Source of the DNA: Thermus sp. JCM 17653
Lineage (GTDB): Bacteria; Deinococcota; Deinococci; Deinococcales; Thermaceae
DNA length: 20,929 bases
Reading direction: 5' to 3'
NCBI GenBank assembly: GCA_001311585.1
Contig: BBBN01000003.1
Coordinates: 1 to 20,929 of the forward strand
The notes under the pieces: model-generated
Databases searched by the model: none
What the model saw: only the letters and a program-made list of their open reading frames with translations
What the model was told of the DNA's origin: nothing
Program-made: the position numbers and the translations under genes
Part shown: one piece after another, positions 6,602-14,819 of the stretch
Layout: each line of letters begins with the position of its first letter
Numbering within the stretch: the first letter of the stretch is position 1

Positions 6602-7724
6602 GGCGATTCTTTCTTGCCGAGGGCCTGAGAACTTTAGGGGAAGGACTCTTCACCCTTCCCCTCTTCGTCCTTTTTGCCCTTTCAGGGAGTCCTGCCTGGC
6701 AAGCCACCCTTCCTTTCACCCTACAGCGAATTGCCGGGCTCCTCGCCCTTCCCCTAGGCGCCTTGGCGGACAGGATTCCAAGGAGGGAGCTTCTGGCCGT
6801 TGCGCTATCGCTTCAGGCTCTGACAGCCTTGGGTCTGTTCCTGAAAACCCCGATCCTGCTTCTCCTCTGTGGAGCCCTTTTCTTTGCCCTTTCAACCCTA
6901 ACGGGGCTCACGGCCTCGGCCTACCTGGCGGACTTGGCGAAGAGGGGGGGCTTGGAGAAAGCCCGGGGCAGGGCGGCAGCGGTCCACATCGCGGCGGATA
7001 CCTTGAAAGATCCCTTCGCTGGCATCCTCGTAACCCGGACATTCTGGTTGCCTCCCTTCCTAGCGCTTCTAGCCCTCTTCGGCGCTGCCCTTCTTTATCG
7101 CTCCCTTCCTTCGGAGAAGGCGCCTACGCCGAAAAAAACGCTTCCGCCTCACGGAAGTCTGGGAAGGCGTACGCTTTCTCTGGCAGGCCCCCACCCTGCG
7201 ACCCATCGTGGTTGCCGAAGCAACTTATACCTTCGTTTTCGCCCTGGGGGTCAGCCTATTGCCCTTTTTGCTCCTAAGGGTCTTGGGGGAAAGTCCTCTC
7301 GTCTACGGCATCGTCTCGTCCCTCTTGGGCATGGGGAGTTTCCTGGGAAGCCTCCTCGGTGGGGAGCTTTCACAACGGGTCGGGCAAGGCAGAATCCTTG
7401 TACTCGCCCTGCTTCTAGGAAGCGGGGCTTGCCTGATCCTAGGCGGGGCAGCTCATTGGATCTGGGTGGGCGTGGGCGCCCTCTTCCTCGGCCTTGGTAG
7501 TCTGGCCTTCTTCGTGGTAGCCGGGGCCATCCGCCTAGGAGAGGCCCCCCCGGAGCTTCGGGGCCGGGTGGCGGGGGGCTTTCTCTTCCTGAGCGGAGCC
7601 CTGGCCCCCTTAGGCCCCCTCCTGGGCGGAGCTGGCGGGGGTGGCCCTCCCCCTCCCCTTCCTCCTGGCCGGGGGGCTACTCCTCGGCTTCGCGGCCCTT
7701 TTGGGGAGGCGAAGGGCGGCGTAA
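6598..7724 (+). CDS. MFS transporter B (frameshifted)
   Basis: An MFS permease of about 375 residues starting at TTG 6598, which overlaps the propeller B stop codon (TTGA). It begins MRRFFLAEGLRTLGEGLFTL. LPLGALADRIPRREL is the typical helix 2-3 loop, and helices follow through LTGLTASAYLADLAKR. A run of seven A (7132-7138) shifts the frame. Removing one A gives a smooth join into RFRLTEVWEGVRFLWQ, the central loop, followed by the second half (YTFVFALGVSLLPFLLLRVLG and onward). A second shift near 7620-7632 leads to the C-terminal LPLPFLLAGGLLLGFAALLG and TAA at 7722-7724. It resembles A1 and A2 in its N-terminus. The substrate is unknown. Confidence 0.7.
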
Positions 7725-7734
7725 ACTCAGGGAC

Positions 7735-9108
7735 ATGGAAAAGCTGGAAGCCCTGAAGCGCCTCTTCCCGGGGAAGGTGGACCTCTCGGAGAGCGAGCGC
7801 CTGCGCCACGGCAAAGACGAGGGCTACCCCGAGGCGAGGCCCGTTCTGGCCGTGGTCTACCCGGAAAGCGTGGAGGACGTGCAAAAGGCCCTCGCTGGGC
7901 GCGGGAGTGGGGCGTGGCGGTGATCCCCTTCGGGGCGGGGACGAGCCTCGAGGGCCACCTCTACCCCGTCAGGGAGGCCATCAGCCTGGACCTAAGCCAT
8001 ATGAACCGGGTCCTGGAGGTGAGGCCCCAGGACTTCCTTTGCGTGGTGGAGCCCGGCCTCACCCGCAAGGCCCTGAACGAGGCCCTAAAGGGAACGGGCC
8101 TCTTCTTCCCCGTGGACCCGGGGGCGGACGCCTCCTTGGGCGGGATGGCGGCCACGGGCGCCAGCGGCACCACCACGGTGCGCTACGGGGGGATGCGGCA
8201 AAACGTCCTCGCCCTCCAGGTGGTCCTGGCAAGCGGCGAGGTCTTGGAGCTTGGCCGCGGCGTGCGCAAGACCTCCTCGGGCTACGACCTCAAGGACCTC
8301 TTCATCGGAAGCGAGGGCACCCTGGGGGTCATCACCCGCCTCACCTTAAGGCTCCACCCCCTCCCCGAGCACGTCCACACCCTAAGGGTCTTCTTCCCCG
8401 GGGTGGAGGAGGCGGCGGAGGCCAGCTACCGGGTCATGGCCGCGGGGCTTCCCGTGGCGCGTCTTGAGCTTTTGGACGAGCTCGCCATGCGGGCGCTAAA
8501 CCAATACCTGGAGGCGGGCTTCCCCGAGCGCCCCGCCCTCTTCCTGGAGTTCCACGCCGCCACCAAGGAGGCCCTGGAGGCGGAGATGGCCCTCGCCCTG
8601 GAGCTCGTGCGGGAGGCCGGGGCCCTCGAGGTGGAGGCGGCCAAAACGGAGGAGGAGAGGCGCCGCCAGTGGGAGGCCCGGCACCAGGCCTACTGGGCCT
8701 TGGTCCACCTCTTCCCCGGCCACCGCTTCGTGATCACCGACACCGCCGTCCCCCTCTCCCGCCTCCCCGAGATGGTGCGCTACGCCCAAAGGCTCCTAGG
8801 AGATGGGCCTCACCGGGAACATCCTGGGCCACGTGGGGGACGGGAACTTCCACACCTTGGTCCCCGTCCTCCCCGAGGACTACCCCAAGGCGGAGGCCTA
8901 CGCCGAAAGGCTCGTGGAGAAGGCCTTGGAGCTGGGAGGCACCTGCACCGCCGAGCACGGGGTGGGCCTCCGCAAGAAGAAGTTTCTCCCCAAAGAGCAC
9001 GGGGCTTCTTTGGAGTGGATGCGAAGGATAAAGGCCCTCCTAGACCCGGAGGGGCTCCTGAACCCGGGCAAGGTGCTTGACATAAACCCTCCCCCCGGCT
9101 ATAGTTAA
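7735..9108 (+). CDS. glcD: FAD-binding oxidase, glycolate oxidase GlcD / D-lactate dehydrogenase family (frameshifted)
   Basis: About 458 residues after repair. It oxidises a 2-hydroxyacid (glycolate or D-lactate) with FAD. The N-terminal FAD-binding_4 domain shows IPFGAGTSLEGH and PGADASLGGMAATGASGT, then SGYDLKDLFIGSEGTLGVIT. The C-terminal domain shows GNILGHVGDGNFHTL, a His-rich active-site or metal region, AEHGVGLRK and the family ending LLNPGKVLD. One C is missing near 7896 (GCCTGGGCG, giving WAREWGVAVIPFG), and probably two bases near 8802 before EMGLTGNILG. The start ATG 7735 is 10 bp after the MFS stop. The last codons overlap the promoter of the tRNA gene. Partner subunits GlcE and GlcF are not in the window, so the exact substrate is open. 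Confidence 0.85.
9077..9105 (+). promoter_or_regulatory. Sigma-A promoter of the tRNA-fMet gene
   Basis: TTGACA (9077-9082) and TATAGT (9100-9105) are separated by exactly 17 bp: a perfect -35, a near-perfect -10 and ideal spacing. Transcription would start near 9112, just before the tRNA at 9118. The -35 box and most of the spacer lie inside the last codons of glcD. Confidence 0.85.
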
Positions 9109-9117
9109 GGATGGCGA

Positions 9118-9194
<77 letters not shown>

Positions 9195-9200
9195 AACCTG

Positions 9201-9227
9201 CCCCCGGGCACCCTGCCCGGGGGTCTT
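9201..9227 (+). terminator. Terminator hairpin after tRNA-fMet
   Basis: CCCCCGGGCA (9201-9210) and TGCCCGGGGG (9214-9223) form a perfect 10-bp stem with a 3-base loop, followed by TCTTG. It begins six bases after the tRNA and should end its transcript. Confidence 0.75.
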
Positions 9228-9243
9228 GCCGTAGCCTGAGGGT

Positions 9244-9483
9244 ATGGACTGGGAAACCCTGGAAAACCCCAAGCGCCTCGCCAAGACCTTCCGCTTCCGG
9301 GACTTCCGGGAGGCCCTGGCCTTCGCCCACCGGGTGGGGGAGCTGGCGGAAAGGGAAAACCACCACCCCCGCCTCACCGTGGAGTGGGGAAAGGTCACCG
9401 TGGAGTGGTGGACCCACTCCGCCGGAGGGGTCACGGAGAAGGACCGGGAGCTGGCCCGCCTGACGGACGCCCTCCTGGGGTAG
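9244..9483 (+). CDS. Pterin-4-alpha-carbinolamine dehydratase
   Basis: A small, intact 79-residue protein of the PCD/DCoH family, which dehydrates 4a-hydroxytetrahydrobiopterin or acts in related pterin metabolism. The signature lies in the C-terminal half: ENHHPRLTVEWGKVTVEWWT followed by HSAGGVTEKDRELA, containing the conserved HHP and TH..GG.T..D residues. The length is slightly shorter than the family average of about 95. It starts just after the tRNA terminator hairpin, and the next gene begins 12 bp after its stop, so it likely shares a transcript with the genes that follow. No aromatic amino acid hydroxylase is visible in the window. Confidence 0.9.
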   Translation: MDWETLENPKRLAKTFRFRDFREALAFAHRVGELAERENHHPRLTVEWGKVTVEWWTHSAGGVTEKDRELARLTDALLG

Positions 9484-9495
9484 CCTGAAGGGGAT

Positions 9496-9872
9496 ATGGA
9501 GGCGCGGACCCTGGAGCTCGTCTTCCCGGAACACACCAACCCCATGGGGGCGGCCTTTGGTGGGTTCGTCCTGGGGCTTATGGACAAGGTGGCTCCTACG
9601 CCGCCGCCCGCCGGGCCCGAAAGCCCGTGGTGACCGTGGCGGTGAGCAGCGTGGAGTTCAAGGTGCCCATCCGCACCGGGGACCTTCTGGAGGTGGTGGC
9701 CAGGGTGGTGCGGGTGGGGAGGACCTCCCTCACCGTGGAGGTGGAGGTCTACAAGGAGCGCTTCGGGGAGGAGAACGGCCGGGTGCTGGCCACCAAGGGG
9801 ACGCTCACCTACGTGGCGGTGAACGAGCGGGGGGAGCCCGTGCCGGTGGAGGAGCATGCGGGTGCTGATTGA
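9496..9872 (+). CDS. Hotdog-fold acyl-CoA thioesterase (one frameshift)
   Basis: About 125 residues after restoring one G near 9591 (GTGGGCTCC read as GTGGCTCC). The protein starts [20 protein letters not shown] and has [20 protein letters not shown], the long central helix region of the YciA/BFIT-type hotdog thioesterases. [19 protein letters not shown] and [13 protein letters not shown] follow, and both are family landmarks. These enzymes hydrolyse acyl-CoA thioesters, the substrate usually being medium- or long-chain acyl-CoA. A Shine-Dalgarno-like GAAGGGGAT precedes the ATG. The end overlaps the DCC-family gene by 17 bp. Confidence 0.85.
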
Positions 9873-10194
9873 CGGGGAGTGCCCCTACTGCCGGGCCCTG
9901 GGGCGGGCCCTTAAGGCCCTGGACCTGGGGAAGGCCCTCCGGGTGGAGCCTCTCCAGGAGGCCCAGGACCTCCCCCAGGCGGCACTTCGGCAAGCCCTTC
10001 ACGTCCTGGAAGGAGGAAGGACCCACCGGGGCTACGCCGCCCTTTTGGCCCTAAGCCGCAGGCTTCCCCTCCTCTGGCCCCTCTACCCCTTCCTTCTCCC
10101 CCTGGTCCCTTTGGGGATCGGCGAGCGGCTTTACCGCTTCTTGGCAAGGAGGAGGCCTCGTGCCCGAGCTTCCCGAGGTGGAGACCACCCGTAG
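9856..10194 (+). CDS. DCC-family (DUF393) thiol-disulfide oxidoreductase-like protein
   Basis: A 112-residue protein starting [20 protein letters not shown]. The DGECPYC motif near the N-terminus is the hallmark of the DCC/DUF393 family, a thioredoxin-like group with a CxxC pair (Cys10 and Cys13) whose partners are mostly unknown. A hydrophobic stretch near residues 66-90 (LLALSRRLPLLWPLYPFLLP) is usual for the family. The reading frame runs 35 bp into mutM, so the last dozen residues may be an artefact of a lost base near 10150. The ATG overlaps the thioesterase gene, suggesting translational coupling. Confidence 0.8.
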   Translation: MRVLIDGECPYCRALGRALKALDLGKALRVEPLQEAQDLPQAALRQALHVLEGGRTHRGYAALLALSRRLPLLWPLYPFLLPLVPLGIGERLYRFLARRRPRARASRGGDHP

Positions 10195-10953
10195 GCGGCT
10201 TCGGCCCCTGGTCCTGGGCCGAATCCTTTTCCAGGTGGTCCACCAGGACCCTGTCCGCTACCGCCACACGGAACGGGCGGAAGGGCGAAGGGTGGAAGAG
10301 GTCCAAAGGCGGGGGAAGTTTCTCCTCTTAAGCCTTTCCGGGGGACTGGAAATGGTCCTCCACCTGGGGATGACCGGGGGCTTCCGCCTGGAGGAAACCC
10401 CCCACACCCGGGCCCGCTTCCTCCTGGAAGGAGGCGCCCTCTACTTCCACGACCCCCGGCGCTTCGGCCGCATCTGGGTGGTGGAACGGGGCGACTACCG
10501 GGAAATCCCCCTGCTTTCCCGCCTTGGCCCCGAGCCCCTCTCGCCGGAGTTTTCCTTTGTCCCCTTCTCCCAGGCCCTAAGGGAAAGCCGCAAACCCCTC
10601 AAGGCCCTCCTCCTGGAGCAACGCCTGGCGGCGGGCGTGGGCAACATCTACGCCGACGAGGCCCTCTTCCGGGCCGGGCTTTCCCCCTTCCGCCGGGGGA
10701 AGGAGGTGGGGGAGGAGGAGGCCCGGAGGCTCTTCCGGGCCCTCCGGGAGGTCCTCTCCGAGGCGGTGGCCCTCGGGGGAAGCACCCTTTCCGACCGCAC
10801 CTACCAGCAGCCGGATGGCCTCCCGGGAGGCTACCAGGAGCGGCACGCCGTCTACGGCCGGGCGGGCCTTCCCTGCCTAGGTGCGGCCACCCCGTGGAAA
10901 GGCGGGTGGTAGCGGGCCGGGGCACCCACTTCTGCCCCCGGTGCCAGGGTTAA
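10160..10953 (+). CDS. mutM: Formamidopyrimidine-DNA glycosylase MutM/Fpg (one frameshift)
   Basis: About 264 residues after restoring one C near 10878 (TGCCCTAGG). It excises 8-oxoguanine and formamidopyrimidine from DNA. The N-terminus PELPEVETTRRRL carries the catalytic Pro and Glu right after the GTG-encoded Met. RGKFLLL holds the conserved Lys, and LHLGMTGGF, YFHDPRRFGR and AAGVGNIYADEALFRAG are all Fpg signatures. The H2TH helices are followed by the zinc finger, reconstructed as CPRCG...CPRC, ending at TAA 10951-10953. The start GTG 10160 overlaps the DCC gene. It is the last gene of the + strand block. Confidence 0.93.
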
Positions 10954-10960
10954 GTGCCCG

Positions 10961-10980
10961 CACGTTGTTTTCGCAACATG
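10961..10980. promoter_or_regulatory. Inverted repeat CACGTTG-N6-CAACATG
   Basis: Arms CACGTTG (10961-10967) and CAACATG (10974-10980) are inverted with one mismatch around TTTTCG, a typical size for a dimeric regulator site. It lies just after mutM between convergent genes, where an operator has no obvious target. Confidence 0.35.
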
Positions 10981-11006
10981 GGACACCCGAAACAGGGCCA
11001 GGAGAA

Positions 11007-11021
11007 GGCCCCTTTGGGGCC
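11007..11021 (+). terminator. GC hairpin behind mutM
   Basis: GGCCCC and GGGGCC form a 6-bp stem around TTT, about 55 bp after the mutM stop codon. It could end the mutM transcript. There is no T-tract. Confidence 0.35.
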
Positions 11022-11102
11022 CCCGCCGCGGTGGGGTGCTTAAACCCTTTGGCGTGAATCCTTCGTCTAGGCCCAGGTGTGGACATGCTGGCTTGGGCCA
11101 GC

Positions 11103-11128
11103 GGGGGGTGGTTTTAGCGGAACCCCCC
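11103..11128 (-). terminator. Hairpin across the thiP stop codon
   Basis: GGGGGGT (11103-11109) and ACCCCCC (11122-11128) are complementary, and the loop contains the thiP stop codon. It may end the thi transcript on the minus strand. The rest of 10954-11113 shows no gene I can support. Confidence 0.35.
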
Positions 11129-12594
11129 TCGGCCACGGTCCAGAAGGTAGAAGAGGAGGGCGGAAAGGAGGGCCAGGAGAGCGGAAAGGGCCAGGGCTTC
11201 CCGGTAGGGCCCTTCCCCAGGCCTTCCCAGGCGCTCGTAGATGGCCAAGGTCAGGGTGGTCCACTCGGGCCGCCAGAGGACGAGGCTCGCCCCGAACTCC
11301 CCCAGGAGGGCGGAGAGGGAAAGGGCCGTCCCCGAGGCCAGGGCGGGGAGGAGAAGGGGAAGCTCCACCCGAAGGAAGGCCCGAAAGGGGGTGGCCCCTA
11401 GGACTGGCCGCCTCCAGGAGGCTTGGGGGAAGGCCCTTGAGGCCGGAAGGAGGACCCGGGCCAGAAGGGGGTAGGCGAGGAGGGCGTAGGCGGCCACCAA
11501 GAGGAGGAGGGAACCCCGGAGCCCGGGGTAGGCCAGAAGGTAGCCCAGGCCCACGGCCACCGGGCTCACCATGAGGGGGAGAAGGCCCAAGAGATCCCAT
11601 CCCAGGCTCCTCCTGGCCGCCACCCCGTAGGCCACCCCCAGGGGCAAGGCCAGGGAAAGGGCCAGGAGGGTGAAGCGGAGGCTGTTGCCCAGGGCCTGGG
11701 GGAGGGGGGTGAAGTCCTCAGAGCGCCAGGCCTGGGCCAGGGCCTCGAGGCGCACCTCCCCCAAGAGGGCGAAGAGCGGGGCGTAAAGGAGAAGGAAAAG
11801 GGCCCCCAGGCCTAGGGCCAGGGCCCAGGGGCACCTCGAGGGGAGAAGCCCGGAAGGCCCCAGGGGGTAGGCGGGAAGCCTCAGGTAGAGCCAGGCCACC
11901 AGGCCCAGGGTCAGAAGCTCCAGGAGCATGAGGCCGCTGGCCTCGGCGAAGGCCAGGCGCTGGGCCAGGAGGGTGTAGACCTCCACCTCGAGGGTGGCGT
12001 ACCGCCCCCCGAGGAGAAGGGGCACCCCGAAGGCGGAAAAGGCGTAGAGGAAAACAAGGAGCCCTGCCGAACCCAAGGCGGGAAGGAGGAGGGGAAACCC
12101 CACCCGGAGGAAGGCCCGGAAGGGGGTGGCCCCGTGCACCCTGGCCGCCTCCAGAGGACCCCCTAGGCCCAGGGCCACGGGGAGGAGGACGCGCAGGGCA
12201 AGCCCCAGGTTGTAAAAGACCGCCGCCAGGAGGAGGAGGAGCAGGGTGCCGTAGAGGTCCACCCCCAGCGCCCCTCGAGGGCCCAGAAGGGCCAAAAACC
12301 CCAGGGCCACCACCGGGGTGGGGAGGACGAAGGGCAGGGTGGCCAGGGCGAGGAAGACCTCCCTAAAGGGGAACCGCCACCGGAAGAGAAAGGCCAGGGG
12401 CAAGGCCAGGACCAGGGTGAGAAGGGCCGAAAGGAACCCGTACTCCAGGCTGAAGAGGTACCGTTCCCAGTAAAAGGGGTTTCCCCAAACCCGGAGAAAC
12501 CCCTCCCCCACCCCCAGGAAGAGGATGCGGAGAAGAGGGTAGAAGAGGGCGAAGCCAGGAAAAGGAGGAGGACCCCCCCCGCCAGCCGGACCAC
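11114..12594 (-). CDS. thiP: Thiamine-type ABC transporter permease ThiP (one frameshift)
   Basis: About 493 residues after restoring one C near 12556 (GGCCTTCGCC, giving FLAFALFYPLL). This is a double-length permease with two copies of the binding-protein-dependent permease domain, as in ThiP and FbpB. Each half carries the ATPase-docking EAA-like loop: EAARVHGATPFRAFLRVGFP in the first, RRPVLGATPFRAFLRVELP in the second. Each is surrounded by about six hydrophobic helices. The GTG start at 12594 follows the thiB stop codon by one base. The upstream TPP riboswitch supports thiamine or a thiamine precursor as substrate. No ATPase gene follows; the gene ends against the convergent mutM block. 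Confidence 0.88.
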
Positions 12595-12595
12595 C

Positions 12596-13628
12596 CTACC
12601 GCCTCGCCCGCCGCACCGCCTCGGGGCTCTGCCCCTGCAGGACCACCTTGGTCCACTCCTCTATCCAGCGCTCCCGGTTCTCCGCCATGGCCTTGGTCCA
12701 TGCGCACGCTCCCCAAGGGCTCGGGGGCGAAGCGGAAGACCTCGGGAAGCCGGGCGTCCCTCCTCGCCGGGTACATCCACATCTCCGTGGGGAGGTTCTC
12801 CTGCACGGGCTTAGAGAGGAGCCAGTCCACCACCTTCTTGGCCCCCTCCAGGTTCTTGGTGCCCTTCAAGATGCCCACGAACTCCACCTGGAAGAAGGCC
12901 AGCTCCGGGAGGAGGTTGCCCGTGGGGGGTTCCTTGTACTTGCCCTCGGAGTAGTACACCTCGGCCGCCGGGGAGGTGGTGTAGGAGACCACCAGGGGCC
13001 GGTCTCCCTTGTAGAGGCTGAAGTGGGTGTAGTAGGCCTCGCTCCAGCCCTTGGCCACCCGCACCCCCCCGTCCCTGAGGGCCGCCCAGAAGTCCAGGTA
13101 CCCGTCCTCCCCGAAGCGGGCCACCGTGGCCATGAGGAAGGCCAGGCCCGGGGAGCTGGTAGCGGGGTTTTCCACCACCAGAAGCCTGGCGTACTCGGGC
13201 CGGGCCAGGTCCTGGGGCGTCTTGGGAAGGGGCCTGTCCTTGAAAAAGGCCTTGTCGTAGTTCAGGCTCACCCAGCCGTAGTCCACGGGAAGGGCCCGGA
13301 AGGTGGGGTCCAGGAGGAGGGTGGCCCGGAGGTTGCGGATCTCCGGGCTCCGGTAGGGAAGGAGGATGTCCGCCTGGAGGGCCCGGGAGAGGAAGGTGTT
13401 GTCCACCCCGTAGATCACGTCGGCGATGGGAGCTCCCTTGGTGAGGATGGCTCGGTTCAGGGTCTCCCCGGCATCCCCGGCCTTGAGGATGCGGAGCTTG
13501 AGGCCCGTTTCCCGCTCAAACTGGGCCATCAGGTTCTTGTCCAGGGAAAAGCTGCTGTGGGTGAGGACGGCGATCTCCTGGGCAAAGCCAAAGGCCAACA
13601 ACACCACAAGAGCCAGCGAGCGCAACAT
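12596..13628 (-). CDS. thiB: Thiamine-type ABC transporter substrate-binding protein ThiB (one indel)
   Basis: About 343 residues. The N-terminus MLRSLALVVLLAFGFAQ is a signal peptide, followed by EIAVLTHSSFSLDKNLMAQF, typical of ThiB-family periplasmic proteins. Also seen are PIADVIYGVDNTFLSRAL, PVDYGWVSLNYDKAFF and LVVSYTTSPAAEVYY, which match the thiamine-binding fold. The frame changes near 12690 (one extra or two missing bases) and then continues AMAENRERWIEEWTKVVLQG to TAG at 12596. The ATG at 13626-13628 follows directly on the T-run of the riboswitch terminator. A longer upstream reading frame exists, but it would translate the riboswitch and is rejected. Confidence 0.9.
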
Positions 13629-13662
13629 AAAAACCCCCTGCCACCGGGGTTTACGGAAAGTT
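13629..13662 (-). terminator. Riboswitch expression platform: terminator/SD sequester hairpin
   Basis: In the minus-strand RNA AAACCCC pairs with GGGG(G)TTT, followed by a T-run that ends directly at the thiB ATG. The 3' arm is also the thiB Shine-Dalgarno (AGGGGG), so the hairpin can block transcription or translation. Its loop-side CCCCGGTG (13652-13659) is exactly complementary to CACCGGGG (13738-13745) in the 5' strand of the aptamer. Confidence 0.75.
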
Positions 13663-13670
13663 CCGCTTTC

Positions 13671-13748
13671 CGTCACCTTCCCTACGCCGGCATTACCCGG
13701 ATCAGGTTCCAAGGGTATCTCTCAGCCCCTTAAGCACCCCCGGTGACG
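13671..13748 (-). ncRNA. TPP riboswitch (THI element)
   Basis: Read on the minus strand, it has the conserved blocks GGGGCTGAGA, ACCCTTGGAACCTGATCC and GGGTAATGCCGGCGTAGGGA. P1 pairs CGTCACC with GGTGACG (13742-13748 with 13671-13677). It lies upstream of thiB and closes the thi genes when thiamine pyrophosphate is plentiful. A perfect 8-bp hairpin (ACGGAAAG/CTTTCCGT) follows between the aptamer and the terminator. Confidence 0.96.
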
Positions 13749-13765
13749 CCCCTAGCTTAGCACCC

Positions 13766-14610
13766 CTACCCCGACCTCGCCAGGGGCAGAAGGGCCAGGG
13801 CTTCTCTAAAGGCCCTTTGGAAAGCCTCCGGCTGGTCTATCCAGGGAAAGTGGCCAGCCCCGGGAACCACGTGGATGGGGGCCCGGAGGCGCTCGGCCAC
13901 CTCCTCGGCGTAAGGGTAGCTGGTGCCGTCCTTCTCCCCCACCACCACGGCCAAGGGTTTGCGGCTCGGGGAGAGGTAAGGGGTGTAGTCCAGGCGCCAA
14001 AGGCCGTTTTGCAAGAAGGCCCACGCCGGGGTATCGGAACCAAGGATCCCCGAGCCCTCCGCCACCCACTCGTACTCCAGGCGCCCCCGGAGGCTTGGGA
14101 ACATGAGGCGGTCAAAGAGGGCCTTGGGCTCGGCCTTCTCCAGGGCCGCCCTCAGGTTCTCCTCGGGATCGGGAAGGGGGTCCAGCCCCGCGGCCTCCGC
14201 CAGGCGGGCCGCAAGCCAGGGAAAGCTCACCCAAGGCCCAAGGAGGAGGGCCCCCTCCACCTGGGGAAAGCGGCGGAGGAGCTCCAGGGCCACCAGGCGC
14301 CGAACCCGTGGGCCAAAAGGGCGAAGCGCTCCACCCCCAGGGCCTCGGCCAGGAGGAGGGTGTCCTCCACCAGGCGTCCACGGTGAAGAGCCTGGGGTCT
14401 GGGGGAAGCTCCAGGCTCCGCCCTGAGCCCCGCTGGTCAAAGTAGACCACCCGGAAACCCTCCAGGTAGTCCTGGAGGCCCTCCCGTAGCGTAGGCGTTG
14501 CCCCCAGGACCCCCGTGGAGGACGAAGAGGACCGGCGCCCCCTGGTCCCCCACGTCCTCCACGTAAAGCTCCGCCTCCCCTACGGGGATGTACCCGATTT
14601 CCTCCCGCAT
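13766..14610 (-). CDS. Proline-iminopeptidase-related alpha/beta hydrolase (three frameshifts)
   Basis: About 281 residues from ATG 14610 after restoring C bases near 14491, 14370 and 14303. It has VLFVLHGGPGGNAYA (oxyanion region) and VVYFDQRGSGRSLELPPDPR as in proline iminopeptidases, the cap domain, a candidate acid in VVVGEKDGTSYPYAE and the His in VPGAGHFPWID. The nucleophile elbow reads LLAHGFG. The position that is Ser in GHSxG is Gly, so it may not be a normal serine hydrolase. I recall a Thermus thermophilus structure described as proline iminopeptidase-related, which fits, but cannot verify it here. The stop codon is 17 bp before the TPP aptamer, so the thi promoter must lie within this gene's end or the thi genes are read through from upstream. 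Confidence 0.8.
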
Positions 14611-14819
14611 CCCCTATACACTACCCCATCCCGCAAGCGGAAGGCCCAGACCTTAACCCCGGGGACCTTTTGGGCCCGCCCCTCCGCCTCCTCCGTGGCC
14701 CCGAAGACCTGAAGGAGAAAGCGGCCCTCCCCCTCCAGAAGCCAGAAGGGATGGGGAAGTTCTTGGGCCAAGGCTAAAAGGGGGGCCGGGTCCTTTCCCT
14801 CCACGAAAAGCACCCTCAT
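14580..14819 (-). CDS. Small conserved-looking protein of unknown function
   Basis: A 79-residue reading frame starting MRVLFVEGKDPAPLLALAQE and ending at TAG 14580-14582. Its ATG overlaps the reconstructed stop codon of the aldolase gene (ATGA), and its end overlaps the start of the hydrolase by 31 bp, so it is tightly packed within the operon. The middle (PHPFWLLEGEGRFLLQVFGA) suggests a small alpha/beta domain. There is no signal peptide or membrane segment and no motif I recognise. The last residues may be altered by a lost base. Position and coupling make it likely real. Confidence 0.55.
   Translation of the reverse strand: MRVLFVEGKDPAPLLALAQELPHPFWLLEGEGRFLLQVFGATEEAEGRAQKVPGVKVWAFRLRDGVVYRGCGRKSGTSP

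Noticed and set aside
12363..13712. A ThiB start upstream of ATG 13628 and a C-terminal fusion to ThiP
   Set aside because: The upstream part would translate the riboswitch, and the downstream part is a frame error running over the thiB stop codon.
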